From contig NZ_CAXUSG020000016.1 in assembly GCF_964253915.1 (NCBI RefSeq), positions 1-64,000 on the forward strand: a DNA stretch of 64,000 nucleotides. Reading direction: 5' to 3'. The translations under genes were made by a program, and so were the position numbers. This stretch comes from Metarhizobium sp964253915 (lineage in GTDB: Bacteria; Pseudomonadota; Alphaproteobacteria; Rhizobiales; Rhizobiaceae). Positions 1-8,925 of this stretch are shown here, one piece after another. Numbering within the stretch: the first letter of the stretch is position 1; each line of letters begins with the position of its first letter. The notes under the pieces are model-generated. The model made no database searches. It saw only the letters and a list, made by a program, of their open reading frames with translations, and was not told the origin of the DNA.

Positions 1-33
1 CCGAAGCGGAAGAGCCGGCCGCTCCAGCCGCAG

Positions 34-461
34 GTTTCAATCCACACCTGCCTACGGCAGGTGACGCTTGGTCTTTCGCGACGACAGTGGCTTGTCTTGG
101 TTTCAATCCACACCTGCCTACGGCAGGTGACGACCAACCTCTCCTCCATCTCGACCGCCGAACTCGTTTCAATCCACACCTGCCTACGGCAGGTGACGGT
201 CACGAGGATGATTCCTCCGCAATCGGAGGTGTTTCAATCCACACCTGCCTACGGCAGGTGACGCGCCATGCTGGATATCATCGGCAACCTGGAGCCGGTT
301 TCAATCCACACCTGCCTACGGCAGGTGACCCAAGGGCAAGGACGTCGATTTCGACGCGCTGCTGTTTCAATCCACACCTGCCTACGGCAGGTGACGCTGA
401 TGTAGCGGAAGCTCTACGGCATCTTGTTGGTTTCAATCCACACCTGCCTACGGCAGGTGAC
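34..461 (-). CRISPR. CRISPR array, I-C-like repeats, 8 repeats and 7 spacers visible
   Basis: Eight identical 32-base repeats start at 34, 100, 166, 231, 298, 364 and 430 with the intervening copy pattern unbroken; read on the plus strand each begins GTTTCAATCCAC and ends GGCAGGTGAC. Spacers are 33-35 bases. Bases 1-33 look like a further spacer, so the array continues beyond the left edge. The repeat contains a perfect 8-bp stem (CACCTGCC/GGCAGGTG) with a 3-base loop. On the minus strand the repeat ends GTGGATTGAAAC, the 3' end typical of type I-C repeats, which becomes the crRNA 5' handle; transcription is therefore inferred to run leftward with the leader at the right. Counting the listed starts gives seven copies plus whatever lies left of base 1; treat the exact copy number as the listed starts. 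No cas gene is present in the window. Confidence 0.96.
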
Positions 462-647
462 TGCCCTCCTTTTAACCACCGAAACTCGTTGTACAAAGGG
501 AGTTGTGCGTGCGATCGGCGGGATTTTTCGCGTCCTTTTGGCGCCGTTTCTGCAAGATCTGGAAAATTCGAAGAAAGTTCAATGGAGTGCGACGGCGCGG
601 ACCCCTCGGGTCCTGGCGGGACGCTTGTGGTTCGCACGGTCATGCAT
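462..647 (-). promoter_or_regulatory. Presumed CRISPR leader
   Basis: This non-coding stretch separates the last intact repeat from the terminator of the gpr-like gene. If the array is read on the minus strand, as the I-C-like repeat end implies, it is the leader that would carry the array promoter and the site where new spacers are added. The sequence next to the repeat is mildly AT-rich, and the rightmost repeat is undegenerated, as expected for a leader-proximal repeat. I cannot identify a convincing promoter box. Open frames through here are artefacts of the repeats. Confidence 0.5.
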
Positions 648-684
648 AAAAAAATCCCGGCGCCGCGGTGAAGCGGGCCGGGAT
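648..684 (-). terminator. Intrinsic terminator of the gpr-like gene
   Basis: On the minus strand an 8-bp stem, ATCCCGGC with GCCGGGAT, is followed by a run of seven T. It lies about 25 bases beyond the stop codon at 708 and would keep gpr transcription from reading into the CRISPR leader. Confidence 0.85.
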
Positions 685-707
685 CGGCATTCGGGCCTTT
701 TGGCGGC

Positions 708-3700
708 TTAGTTGAAGCGGCCGGCGGCGTGGGCGAGCATCGTGTAGACCTTGCCGGTATCGGAGGTCAGGTACGATTGCGTCACCGTCTTGTCGCGGTC
801 GGTGCGGGCGACGTCCGAGAGCAGCTTTTCGAAATCGGCGATGTAGCGGTCGACGGCGGTGCGGAATTCCGGCTCCCGCTCGTATTTGCGCTTGATCTCG
901 TCAAACGTCTGCTGGCCCTTCAGCGTGTAGAGGCGACGGGTGAAGACGTCGCGCTCGCCGCGCTGGTAGCGCCGCCACAGGTCGACCGAAGCGTCATGGT
1001 CGATGGCGCGGGCGATATCCACCGAAAGCGAATTCAGCGATTCCACCACATGGCGCGGGTTGCGGCTGTCGCCATTGCGCGGTGCTGCCCCTTCCGGCTG
1101 CTGGCGTACGGGCTGTTGCGCGCGCTGCGGCTGGACATCAGCCTCTTCGCGCGAGGCGCCCCGCAGCAGGTCGCTGATCCAGCCGCCGCTTTCTTCGCGG
1201 CGGGCCGTTTCCACGGGGCGGGCAGTTGCCGTGACCGGGCGATCGGTCGCCAGGCTACCACGCAGGCCGAGCGGCTCCATTGGCCGTGCGGCCGGCTGTG
1301 CCGGGGTCTGGGCAATGGAAGGTTGCGGACGCTGGACCGGCTGCGTTTCCGCCATGGCGCGCATGGCAGGCTCAGACACTTCGAGATTGCGCGACGAACG
1401 GCCGACGATCTGCGAGATGTCCTGCAGCGCCTTGATCTGCTCCGAGACGGCGCGGCGCATGGCGGCAGCGCTTTCGCGGGCTTCTTCCGGCAGGTCGAAG
1501 GCACCCTTCTTGAGCTCGCCGCGGGTAACGTCGAGTTCCTTGCGGATCTCGTGTGCCGAGCGGCGGATCTCGTCGGTGGCGCCGGCAAAGCGGTTGACGG
1601 CTTCCTCGACACTCTGGCGCAGGGTTTCGCGCATCTGTTCGGCGGCTTCGTCGGACTTCTTGCCGGTTTCGGACAGCATCTTGTCGATATCCGAAAGCGA
1701 AGAGGTCATGCCGCTGCGGACGCGGCCGGCAAATTCGCCGGAACGCTTTTCCGCCTCGCCGAAGGAACCGTCGAGCGTGGCGCGAACATCCTGCGTCGCC
1801 TTGACGAAGGTGTCGCGCAGGCTGTCTGCGGCCGCTTCGGCACGCTGTTCGGCGTCGGAGAGAACCCGGCCGACTTCGGCGAAGGAGGTCTGGATACCCT
1901 GGCGCAGATTGCCGGCAACCAGGTTCGAGCGCTGCTCGGCCCGGTCGAAGGCGGTTTCCACCATGTCGGACAGCGAACGCATCGATGTCTCGATCTCATC
2001 CGACCGCTTGACGAGGCCAATGGCCAGCGTGCGCAGGGCTTCTTCGCGCTCTTCCAGCGTGCTGACGAGGTTCGACTGGGCGGCCGACAGCAGGTCGGAG
2101 GCCTGGCCGAGCACCTTGGAGTGGTCGCTGAAGCGGGCAACGATGGACGAGACCTGCGAAAGCGTATCGCCGGAGATGCTCGACAGCTTTTCCACCTTGC
2201 CTTCGAGGAAGCGGGTGGAGGTCGAGACGCGATCGGCGGCCTTTTCTGCCGATTCGGCGAAGCGGGTGGTAACGGATTCCAGGCTGTCGTTGACGCTGCG
2301 CAGGTCTTCGCTGGCGCGGCTGACCACGGAGGCGATGCCGGAATTGCTCTGCGCCAGCTGGTCGATCAGGCTGTTGACGTTTTGCGTCAGGCTGTTTTCC
2401 AGGGTCGAGAGCTGGTTTGCGGCATTGTCCGCCCGCGCCGTGATGGCGTTGATGAGGGCGGCGTTTTCGGCGCGCAGGCGGTCGGCGCTGGTCTGGGTCG
2501 CAGCGGTGATCTGCTCGGCGGCGGTACGGCCGATGGCGGCATAATCGTCGAGCATCGGCCGGGCCTTCTCGTCGATCAGGCGTGCCAGTTCGGCAGAGCG
2601 GCCGGAGAGCATCGAGTTCAGCTCGCGGGTGCGGTCGTCGATTGCGCTGTGGATCGAGGCGCCGCGGGCTTCCAGCGCCTTGTCGACGTCGGAGAGCGAG
2701 GCTTCGATTTCGCGGGCGCGCTGGTCGAGGCTGACGCGGATCGCATCGCTGCGGGCTTCCAGCGCCCGGTCGACGGCGGAAAGCGTCGAAGCGATCTCCT
2801 CGGTGCTGCCGTGCAGCGTCGAGCGGATCGAGGTGCCGCGGGCGGCGAGCGCCTGCTCGGCGTCGCTCAGCGTCTGGGCCAGCTGGGTCGTCGTGTTTTC
2901 GAAGGTTTCGCGTACCGCGGTGCCGCGGGCTTCGAATGCCTTTTCCGCTTCGGCAAGCGTGTCGCTCAATTCCGTCGCGCTGCTGCCGAGCGTCGAGCGG
3001 ATCGAGGCGCCGCGGGCCGAGAGCAGGCGTTCGGCTTCGGTCATTGCGTGGGCGATGCTTTCCGAGCTTTCCTGCAGCGCGCCGCGGATGGAGGCGCCAC
3101 GGGCATCGAGTGCCGATTCGGCATTCGCCAACGCCTGCGAGATGGCATTGACCTGGTTGCCGACGAGGCCTTCGGCTTCGGCGACCTTGTTGACGATGGC
3201 ATTGCCGGCAGCGGAGAAGGTCTGCGCCACGGCAGCGGCCTGGGCGGCCAGCCGGTTCTGGGTTTCGGTGACGCGGTTGACGATGCGTTCGGAACGCTCC
3301 TCGACCGACTGGGTGAACTCGGCGTTGCGCGTGTCGATCTGCTCGACGAACTGCGAGCCGGCGCGCGACAGGATATCGGCGGTGCGCATCGCTTCGGCAT
3401 CGAGGCCCTGGGTGGCGTCGGAAACGGCATGGCGCAGGGTGGAGGCGAGGCCGGCAGCCTTCTCCTCGATCGTGCGGTTGACGTTTTCGAGGCCGACGTT
3501 GAGCGCCCGGTCCATGGTGGTCAGGCGTTCGTCGATGCGGGCCGTGCGGGTGTCGAAGGTGTCGATGAGCGCGGCGTTGCGGCTGTCGATCGTTTCGGCA
3601 ATCGTTGCGGTGCGGGTATCGACGGTTTCGGCGAGGGCGGAGGTTCGGGCCTCGAAGGTTTCCGCAAGCTGTGCCGTGCCGCTGCTGAGCGTGGTGTTGA

Positions 3701-6700
3701 TGCGCTCTGCCGCCTCGCTGCTGGCCTGCTGCAGCGCGTACATCTGGTTGGACAGCGATTCGCTCATCGCACGGCCGGCAGTGCCGACGCGTTCGCTGAT
3801 GGCGGTCGTGCCGTCGCGGATCTGGCCGTCGAGCAGCGAGAAGCTGGTTTCGATGCGGCTGCCGCTTTCGGCGACGCGGCCGACGAGGCTATCGGCCGAA
3901 CGCTCGATGCGGCTCGCCATGTCTTCCGTGACGCGGGAAATGCCGTCGGCGGTTTCCTGCAGGCCGCTGGAAAGGTGGCTGGTGCTTTCGCGCAGGCGTT
4001 CCTCGAGGTTGCGGGCGCTGCCGTCGATCGACTGGCGCATGGCCGCTTCGTGGTCTTCCAGCGTCATTTCCAGCATGCTGGCGCTGGTGGCGATCGTGGT
4101 GCCGATCGAGGTTGCCTGCTCCGTCAGCGTATTTTCCAGTGTGTCGCGTGCATCCTTGAGGCTGGCGGCGATGGCCGTGCCGCGCTCGTCGAGCGTCGCG
4201 CGGATCTGCTCATGCGTACCGCCGAGTGCGGTTTCGATCTGGGTGAGGCCGCCGGACAGGGTCGCATCGAATTGCTGGGCGCTTGCCGACAGCACGCTTT
4301 CGACACGCGCCACCGATGCGCCGACGACGGCTTCGACGCCCTGGCGGCTGTTGTCGAGCAGCGAGGAGAGGGTGCCGGTCTGGCTGAGGAGCGTTTCCTC
4401 GAGCTTCTGCTGGTTGGTCTCGTAGGCGGCACGGATCGCTTCGGTCTGGGTGCCGAAGGAGCTGGTCACGCGGTTTTCCGCATCGCCAAGCGCTTCGACC
4501 GCCGCGGAAACCCGCGTTTCCAGCATCATGTCCAGGTTGAACTGGCCATCGGAGAGCGAGTTGCTGATCCGCTCCTCGCCACGCTGCAGCATGCCGGAGA
4601 TCAGGTCGGTGCGCTCGTCGAGCGCATTGGTCAGGCGCTGCTGGCTGTTGGATACCGAGTTGAGGAAGGTGCTGGTGCGATCGTCGAGTGCCGCGTCGAT
4701 GCGGATCTGGCCGGCTGCCAGCGCGTCGGTGATGCGCTGTTCGCCCTGGCCGATCGATGCGGCAACCGCGGATGCCTTCTCGTCGAGCACGTGGTCGAGA
4801 CGGATCTGGCCTTCTGCCAGCGAACCGGCAATGCGCGAATGACCATGCTCCAGCGAGCCGGCAATGGTCGCTGCCCGTTCGTCGAGGGCTGCGGCAAGGC
4901 GCTGCTCGCTTTCGGCAACACGCGACGCCATGGCGTCGGTGCGGCTTTCGAACACGCCGGCGATGGCCGAGGCGCGTTCGTCCAGCGTTGCGGCAAGGCG
5001 GTCGTGGTTTTCCGAAACGGAGGCGATGATGGCTTCCGAGCGGCTGGCCAGCGCATCGGCGAGACGCGCCTGGCTGCTTTCCAGGTTGCCGATCAGGCTG
5101 CTGCCATGCTCGCTCATGACGCTGTCGATGCGCTGCTGGGCGTTGCCGAGCGCCTGGGTGATTTCCGTGGTGCGGGTGTCGAGCGACGAGGTGATCTCGC
5201 CGGTGCGAGCCGACAGCGCCGACGTCATTTCCTGCATGCGGCTGTTGAGGGCCGTGCTCATTTCTTCGGTGCCGCTGCCAAGCGCTGCCGTGATTTCTTC
5301 GGCGCGGGCGCCGAGCGTCGCGGTGAGCTCCATCGACCGCATGTCGAGTTCGCTCGACAGGTTGGAGGCGGTTTCGCTCAGCAGCGTCGAGAGTTCCGTC
5401 GTCTTCCGGCTGATCGCGCCGGTGATCTCGCTGCTGCGGCTGTCGAGTGTCGAGGTGAACTCGTCGGTCCGGGCGCCGAGCACGGCAGCCATTTCGGCGG
5501 TCTTCTCGCCGAGGGCCGCGGTGATTTCGCCGGTGGTCTGCGACAGGACCTGGGTGATCTCGCCGGAGCGGGAATGCATGCGGTCGGCGATGTCCTGCAC
5601 CTTGGCGTCGATGCTGCTTTCCAGGACGTCCTGGCCGGCGCTGAGTGCCGTGGCAAGCGCGAAGGACTGGTCGTTCAGCGTCGCGCCGATGCGTTCGATG
5701 CTGGAATTGAGGATGCCGTCGATCGATTCCGAACCGCCCGAAAGCGTCTCGTTGATCCGCGTCAGGCTTTCCATCAGCTTGCTGTCGAGCGTGCCGACGC
5801 GCTGTTCGAAGGCTTCGGCGAATTCCGAGACCCGCTCGTCGAAGATGGTCGACAGCTGGTTGACGGTCGACTGCATGCGCTCCTCGAAGAAGCCCGAGCG
5901 CAGGTCGAGGTCCATGATGGTGTCGTCGGCGCTCGACTGCAGGCTCTGGCGGAAGCTTGCGCCCTTTTCGTCCAGCGTCGAATTGAGCTTGCTGAGCACG
6001 TCGTCCAGCGTTCCGGCGATGGTGCTGTGGCCGCCGGTCAGGCTTTCGTTGATTTCACGGGTACGCGAAATCAGCGTTTCGTTCAGCTGGTGGGCGCGTT
6101 CATTCAGTGCCGCGTTGAGCCGCTCGGTGTTGGCGTCGAGCGTCGAGGCGCGGGTTTCGAACTGCGACAGCAGTTCCTTGCCGCGATCGTTCAGCGTGTG
6201 CGACAGTTCTTCCAGGCGGGTGTCGAACTCGTTGGCCAGCGCGAATCCGGAGGAATTCAGCGTCTGCAGCAGGGTTTCGGTGCGGTTGCTCAGCATGCTG
6301 CCGATCGCCTCGGAGGCCGAGTCGGACTTTTCCATCAGCAGCGCAGCGCGGGTGTCGATCAGAGACGCGAAAGCCTCGCCCGAGGTGGCGAGGCGCACGG
6401 TGATCTCTTCCGTCGCCAGCGACATCTCTTCTTTTAGTTGCTCGTTGGCGCCGACGATGGTCGAGCGGATGCGCTCGACGTGGTTGACAATCGCCTCGCG
6501 TTCCGTGCCCAGTTCCTGGACGAGGCCGCGCACGCGCATTTCATTATCAGTATAGCTGCGCTCCAGCGCGTTGACCTCGGAATGCACCAGGGTTTCGAGT
6601 TCGGCGGCGCGGGCGATGGTGCGCTCGATGCCTTCGTTCATGGCCGAGACTTCGCGGCGCACGGCCTGGCCGACGCTCATGATGCGGTCGCTGGCAGCGG

Positions 6701-7277
6701 TTTCCGGCTCGGCGAGGCGCAAGGCCACTTCGGCCATGGAACGGGCGGCGTTGCGCATGTCCTGGGCGCGGGCGATCATCACGGCGAAGGCGAAGAACAG
6801 CATCAGCGGCAGGATGATGCCGACCAGCAGCGCTGCAGCGCCGGGCAAGGCGAGGAAATCGCTGAAGGAGCGGATCTGCCAGATCTGCGGGGCATAGAGG
6901 ATCTGCGCCAGGCCGAAGCCGCCGAGCAGCCAGAGCAGCGACACGAGGATCGCGCTGCGCATGGCCGATTGCGTCGAGGCGCCGTCGATGGATTTCAGGA
7001 TGGCGGCCGGGCTGCGACGGCTGGCGTCGTTGGCAGGGGCAGGTGTCTGGCCGCGCGGGGCAGCTTCGGGGCGCGTGCCCTCAGCGGGTCGGCGACCGGG
7101 TTCGGCGCCGGGCCGGGGACGCGATTTGGGATTGTCGGACACTTTACCCTCCCGGGACTCAGAGGTGGATCTGCCACGCGGCGCAGGCTTGTCGTCGCGA
7201 AAATTGATCTGCAGGGCGTCTTCCAACGCCTGGTAGGCCTTTTCGTCGATCGACTCGTTGTTTCGGTTGTTCGCCAT
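708..7277 (-). CDS. gpr: Giant growth-pole-ring (GPR/RgsE)-like coiled-coil membrane protein
   Basis: This 2189-residue protein has a charged, proline-rich N-terminus (about 1-100), two predicted membrane segments (about 107-130 and 146-168), then some 1,700 residues of repetitive alanine/serine/glutamate-rich helix in which units of the type LD-R-I-L recur, and a conserved C-terminal segment (about 2065-2189) rich in Arg, Tyr and Asp. This architecture matches the proteins often annotated as kinesin-like or apolipoprotein-like in Rhizobiales and characterised as GPR in Agrobacterium tumefaciens and RgsE in Sinorhizobium meliloti, which form a ring at the growing pole and organise unipolar growth. 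There is no kinesin motor domain. It stands alone, with its own terminator. The ATG at 7277 fits; a longer start is not evident. Family assignment rests on size, layout and my memory of the family. Confidence 0.85.
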   Translation of the reverse strand: MANNRNNESIDEKAYQALEDALQINFRDDKPAPRGRSTSESREGKVSDNPKSRPRPGAEPGRRPAEGTRPEAAPRGQTPAPANDASRRSPAAILKSIDGASTQSAMRSAILVSLLWLLGGFGLAQILYAPQIWQIRSFSDFLALPGAAALLVGIILPLMLFFAFAVMIARAQDMRNAARSMAEVALRLAEPETAASDRIMSVGQAVRREVSAMNEGIERTIARAAELETLVHSEVNALERSYTDNEMRVRGLVQELGTEREAIVNHVERIRSTIVGANEQLKEEMSLATEEITVRLATSGEAFASLIDTRAALLMEKSDSASEAIGSMLSNRTETLLQTLNSSGFALANEFDTRLEELSHTLNDRGKELLSQFETRASTLDANTERLNAALNERAHQLNETLISRTREINESLTGGHSTIAGTLDDVLSKLNSTLDEKGASFRQSLQSSADDTIMDLDLRSGFFEERMQSTVNQLSTIFDERVSEFAEAFEQRVGTLDSKLMESLTRINETLSGGSESIDGILNSSIERIGATLNDQSFALATALSAGQDVLESSIDAKVQDIADRMHSRSGEITQVLSQTTGEITAALGEKTAEMAAVLGARTDEFTSTLDSRSSEITGAISRKTTELSTLLSETASNLSSELDMRSMELTATLGARAEEITAALGSGTEEMSTALNSRMQEMTSALSARTGEITSSLDTRTTEITQALGNAQQRIDSVMSEHGSSLIGNLESSQARLADALASRSEAIIASVSENHDRLAATLDERASAIAGVFESRTDAMASRVAESEQRLAAALDERAATIAGSLEHGHSRIAGSLAEGQIRLDHVLDEKASAVAASIGQGEQRITDALAAGQIRIDAALDDRTSTFLNSVSNSQQRLTNALDERTDLISGMLQRGEERISNSLSDGQFNLDMMLETRVSAAVEALGDAENRVTSSFGTQTEAIRAAYETNQQKLEETLLSQTGTLSSLLDNSRQGVEAVVGASVARVESVLSASAQQFDATLSGGLTQIETALGGTHEQIRATLDERGTAIAASLKDARDTLENTLTEQATSIGTTIATSASMLEMTLEDHEAAMRQSIDGSARNLEERLRESTSHLSSGLQETADGISRVTEDMASRIERSADSLVGRVAESGSRIETSFSLLDGQIRDGTTAISERVGTAGRAMSESLSNQMYALQQASSEAAERINTTLSSGTAQLAETFEARTSALAETVDTRTATIAETIDSRNAALIDTFDTRTARIDERLTTMDRALNVGLENVNRTIEEKAAGLASTLRHAVSDATQGLDAEAMRTADILSRAGSQFVEQIDTRNAEFTQSVEERSERIVNRVTETQNRLAAQAAAVAQTFSAAGNAIVNKVAEAEGLVGNQVNAISQALANAESALDARGASIRGALQESSESIAHAMTEAERLLSARGASIRSTLGSSATELSDTLAEAEKAFEARGTAVRETFENTTTQLAQTLSDAEQALAARGTSIRSTLHGSTEEIASTLSAVDRALEARSDAIRVSLDQRAREIEASLSDVDKALEARGASIHSAIDDRTRELNSMLSGRSAELARLIDEKARPMLDDYAAIGRTAAEQITAATQTSADRLRAENAALINAITARADNAANQLSTLENSLTQNVNSLIDQLAQSNSGIASVVSRASEDLRSVNDSLESVTTRFAESAEKAADRVSTSTRFLEGKVEKLSSISGDTLSQVSSIVARFSDHSKVLGQASDLLSAAQSNLVSTLEEREEALRTLAIGLVKRSDEIETSMRSLSDMVETAFDRAEQRSNLVAGNLRQGIQTSFAEVGRVLSDAEQRAEAAADSLRDTFVKATQDVRATLDGSFGEAEKRSGEFAGRVRSGMTSSLSDIDKMLSETGKKSDEAAEQMRETLRQSVEEAVNRFAGATDEIRRSAHEIRKELDVTRGELKKGAFDLPEEARESAAAMRRAVSEQIKALQDISQIVGRSSRNLEVSEPAMRAMAETQPVQRPQPSIAQTPAQPAARPMEPLGLRGSLATDRPVTATARPVETARREESGGWISDLLRGASREEADVQPQRAQQPVRQQPEGAAPRNGDSRNPRHVVESLNSLSVDIARAIDHDASVDLWRRYQRGERDVFTRRLYTLKGQQTFDEIKRKYEREPEFRTAVDRYIADFEKLLSDVARTDRDKTVTQSYLTSDTGKVYTMLAHAAGRFN

Positions 7278-7757
7278 GCCATTACGCCTCGTTACACATC
7301 GGCTTCCTCGGACTTTGCTTCCAGCGCGCCGCCAAGGCGCCGGAATGTCGTCGGTTTGCCTGTATTGAGAACGAGCCGCCGATGCCGACGGCCGTCCCGG
7401 AATTCATTTCCTTGCCAAGGACAGATATCTGCTTTTTCAAGCATGCGGTATCTTAAGAAACCGCTATCCACGCCTTGAGGTGTCTTCACGCCTAACTTAC
7501 AAAACCTAGTAGTACCGTAGTGACACATTCATGACTTTGATACAATTAAGCATCCGGCTCCGACAAAGGGGGCTAAGCCGTTGTTAACAATTTTTAAACC
7601 AAAACGAAGGGGAAAAGCGTTTATTTTAGGAGAGTTTAATGGGCGTTAACCATGTCGAAAGAATTCTGCCCTGATTGTGCCCGAATTTAACACGATGGCA
7701 GTGCCGCGGCCTCACGATGGGCCTACCAAAATAACAAAACTAAAGGAAATTTGGCAC
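7278..7757. other. 480-base intergenic region between divergent gpr-like and hpt genes
   Basis: I see no convincing gene here; a 78-codon minus-strand frame (7292-7528) lacks good family features. The region must hold the promoters of the two divergent genes. Its right half is AT-rich and contains two TTAA-N6-TTAA pairs (7584-7597 and 7636-7649), which resemble but do not exactly match the CtrA site TTAA-N7-TTAA. Confidence 0.5.
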
Positions 7758-8126
7758 ATGGCAGCGGTGAGTATCGCATTCGAGGCCCCGGACAACTCCA
7801 GAGGAACCTGCCCGTCGCGGGCGCGGCCGATCGATCTGGTCCATCTTGCGAATCAGACGATGGGCGACAAGACGCTGGAAATGGAAGTTTTGCAGATGTT
7901 CGCGCGCCAGGCGCGCAACTGCTTGCAGGAGATTTCCCGCGTCGAAGGCGACGGCCTGCTTGCGGTCGTTCATCGCCTCAAGGGCGCAGCCAGCGCCGTT
8001 GGCGCCTTCCAGGTATCGACCGCCGCCGAACGGCTGGAAGAAACGCCCCATGACGCCGCCGTGCTGGCGTCGGTCGGTGCAGCCGTGCTCGAGGCCGAGA
8101 ATTTCATTCTCAAGCTCTGCCGCTAA
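7758..8126 (+). CDS. Single-domain histidine phosphotransfer (Hpt) protein
   Basis: The 122-residue product is a stand-alone Hpt domain. The phosphorylatable histidine is His72 in the motif VVHRLKGAASAVGA, and the flanking helices fit the four-helix Hpt bundle. Such proteins shuttle phosphate between hybrid kinase receiver domains and response regulators in the cytoplasm; the partner cannot be told from this locus, where no kinase or regulator adjoins. I chose the ATG at 7758, preceded by AAAGGAAA, over an in-frame ATG 27 codons upstream that adds an unrelated sequence. Confidence 0.85.
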   Translation: MAAVSIAFEAPDNSRGTCPSRARPIDLVHLANQTMGDKTLEMEVLQMFARQARNCLQEISRVEGDGLLAVVHRLKGAASAVGAFQVSTAAERLEETPHDAAVLASVGAAVLEAENFILKLCR

Positions 8127-8280
8127 GACGATCTTCGGGCGTATCGGCGATGCCGCTGCGCCCCTGTCGTCCGTTCTCGGGCGTGCGGCCAGGGGTATTC
8201 TTCCCTTCTGATTGACTGACCCGGGAATTTCGTGGAAGAAACCGTCTTTCCACATCGTCTTTCACCGGATTCCGATCATC

Positions 8281-8601
8281 ATGACCAAGCTTACCATCGT
8301 CGCCTTCGACGGCACTCGTTTCGACCTCGACGCCGAAAACGGCTCGACCGTGATGGAGAATGCCGTGCGCAATTCGGTCCCCGGGATCGAAGCCGAGTGC
8401 GGTGGTGCCTGTGCCTGTGCCACCTGTCATGTCTACGTCGACGACGCATGGACCGCGGTCGTCGGCCCGCCACAGCCGATGGAGGAGGACATGCTCGATT
8501 TCGCCTATGACGTCCGCCCGACCTCGCGGCTCTCTTGTCAGATCAAGGTGACCGACGCCCTCGACGGGGTCGTCGTGCACGTGCCGGAGCGGCAGGCGTA
8601 A
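8281..8601 (+). CDS. Adrenodoxin-type 2Fe-2S ferredoxin
   Basis: The 106-residue protein carries the adrenodoxin-type ligand pattern C-X5-C-X2-C (within ECGGACACATC) and a fourth cysteine in LSCQIK near the C-terminus; an extra cysteine sits between the first two ligands. Size and motif match bacterial ferredoxins such as FdVI of Rhodobacter capsulatus, cytosolic electron carriers for cytochromes P450 or iron-sulfur assembly. The partner reductase is not in the window. I use the ATG at 8281; the frame extends upstream but without family character, and the ribosome site is weak. It lies 154 bases after hpt on the same strand. Confidence 0.9.
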   Translation: MTKLTIVAFDGTRFDLDAENGSTVMENAVRNSVPGIEAECGGACACATCHVYVDDAWTAVVGPPQPMEEDMLDFAYDVRPTSRLSCQIKVTDALDGVVVHVPERQA

Positions 8602-8925
8602 GCCAACCGCTCTTTGCCGGCAGCCTGCGCTTCCGGCCATTTTGCGTTTACGCAAAAAAAAGCCTCGCTCTCGTGGTACGAGAAGCGAGGCGAGGAGGGC
8701 GCATCACCGGCAGGAGAGGGAGGAAACACCTGCGGCTATCGGACGCGCCAGGAGAACCCGTGGCATTTAAGCTTGAACTCTTTAAGTTGATGAAAATATT
8801 AATCCAGAATCCGATCAATATCTACGCCCAGAAATAATCGGTTATTCACAGGGGTAATCACAGGTTTCGGGCAAGCTTCGGCCCCAAAACCCGGATATCT
8901 GGCTCTTCCAAGAAAAGTTGAGGAA
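8602..8925. other. 324-base gap; possible minus-strand small RNA ending at a strong terminator
   Basis: No protein gene is evident. The gap carries a strong minus-strand terminator (8653-8691) more than 230 bases beyond the stop of the DUF922 gene. On the minus strand, just before the hairpin, there are pyrimidine tracts with CCTCC, able in principle to pair with ribosome-binding sites. These traits suit either a long 3' UTR or an independent small RNA. No promoter is clear on the minus strand; a plus-strand CTTGAA-N17-AATATT (8772-8800) leads to no visible gene. Confidence 0.4.
8653..8691 (-). terminator. Strong intrinsic terminator, minus strand
   Basis: The arms GCCTCGCT (8662-8669) and AGCGAGGC (8684-8691), extended inward by CTCGT/ACGAG with one bulged base, form a long hairpin. 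On the minus strand it is followed by eight or nine T. There is no T run on the plus strand, so it does not serve the ferredoxin gene. Confidence 0.8.

Noticed and set aside
87..671. Open frames across the CRISPR array
   Set aside because: The repeat has no stop in some frames, so repeats and spacers translate into periodic peptides. They are not genes.
729..6437. A 1902-codon open frame on the plus strand over the gpr-like gene
   Set aside because: It is a mirror of the repetitive, GC-rich codon pattern of the real gene; its product is low-complexity and lacks domains, and there is no ribosome site or promoter.
7292..7528. 78-codon minus-strand frame upstream of the gpr-like gene
   Set aside because: No ribosome site, unusual composition and position in a promoter region.
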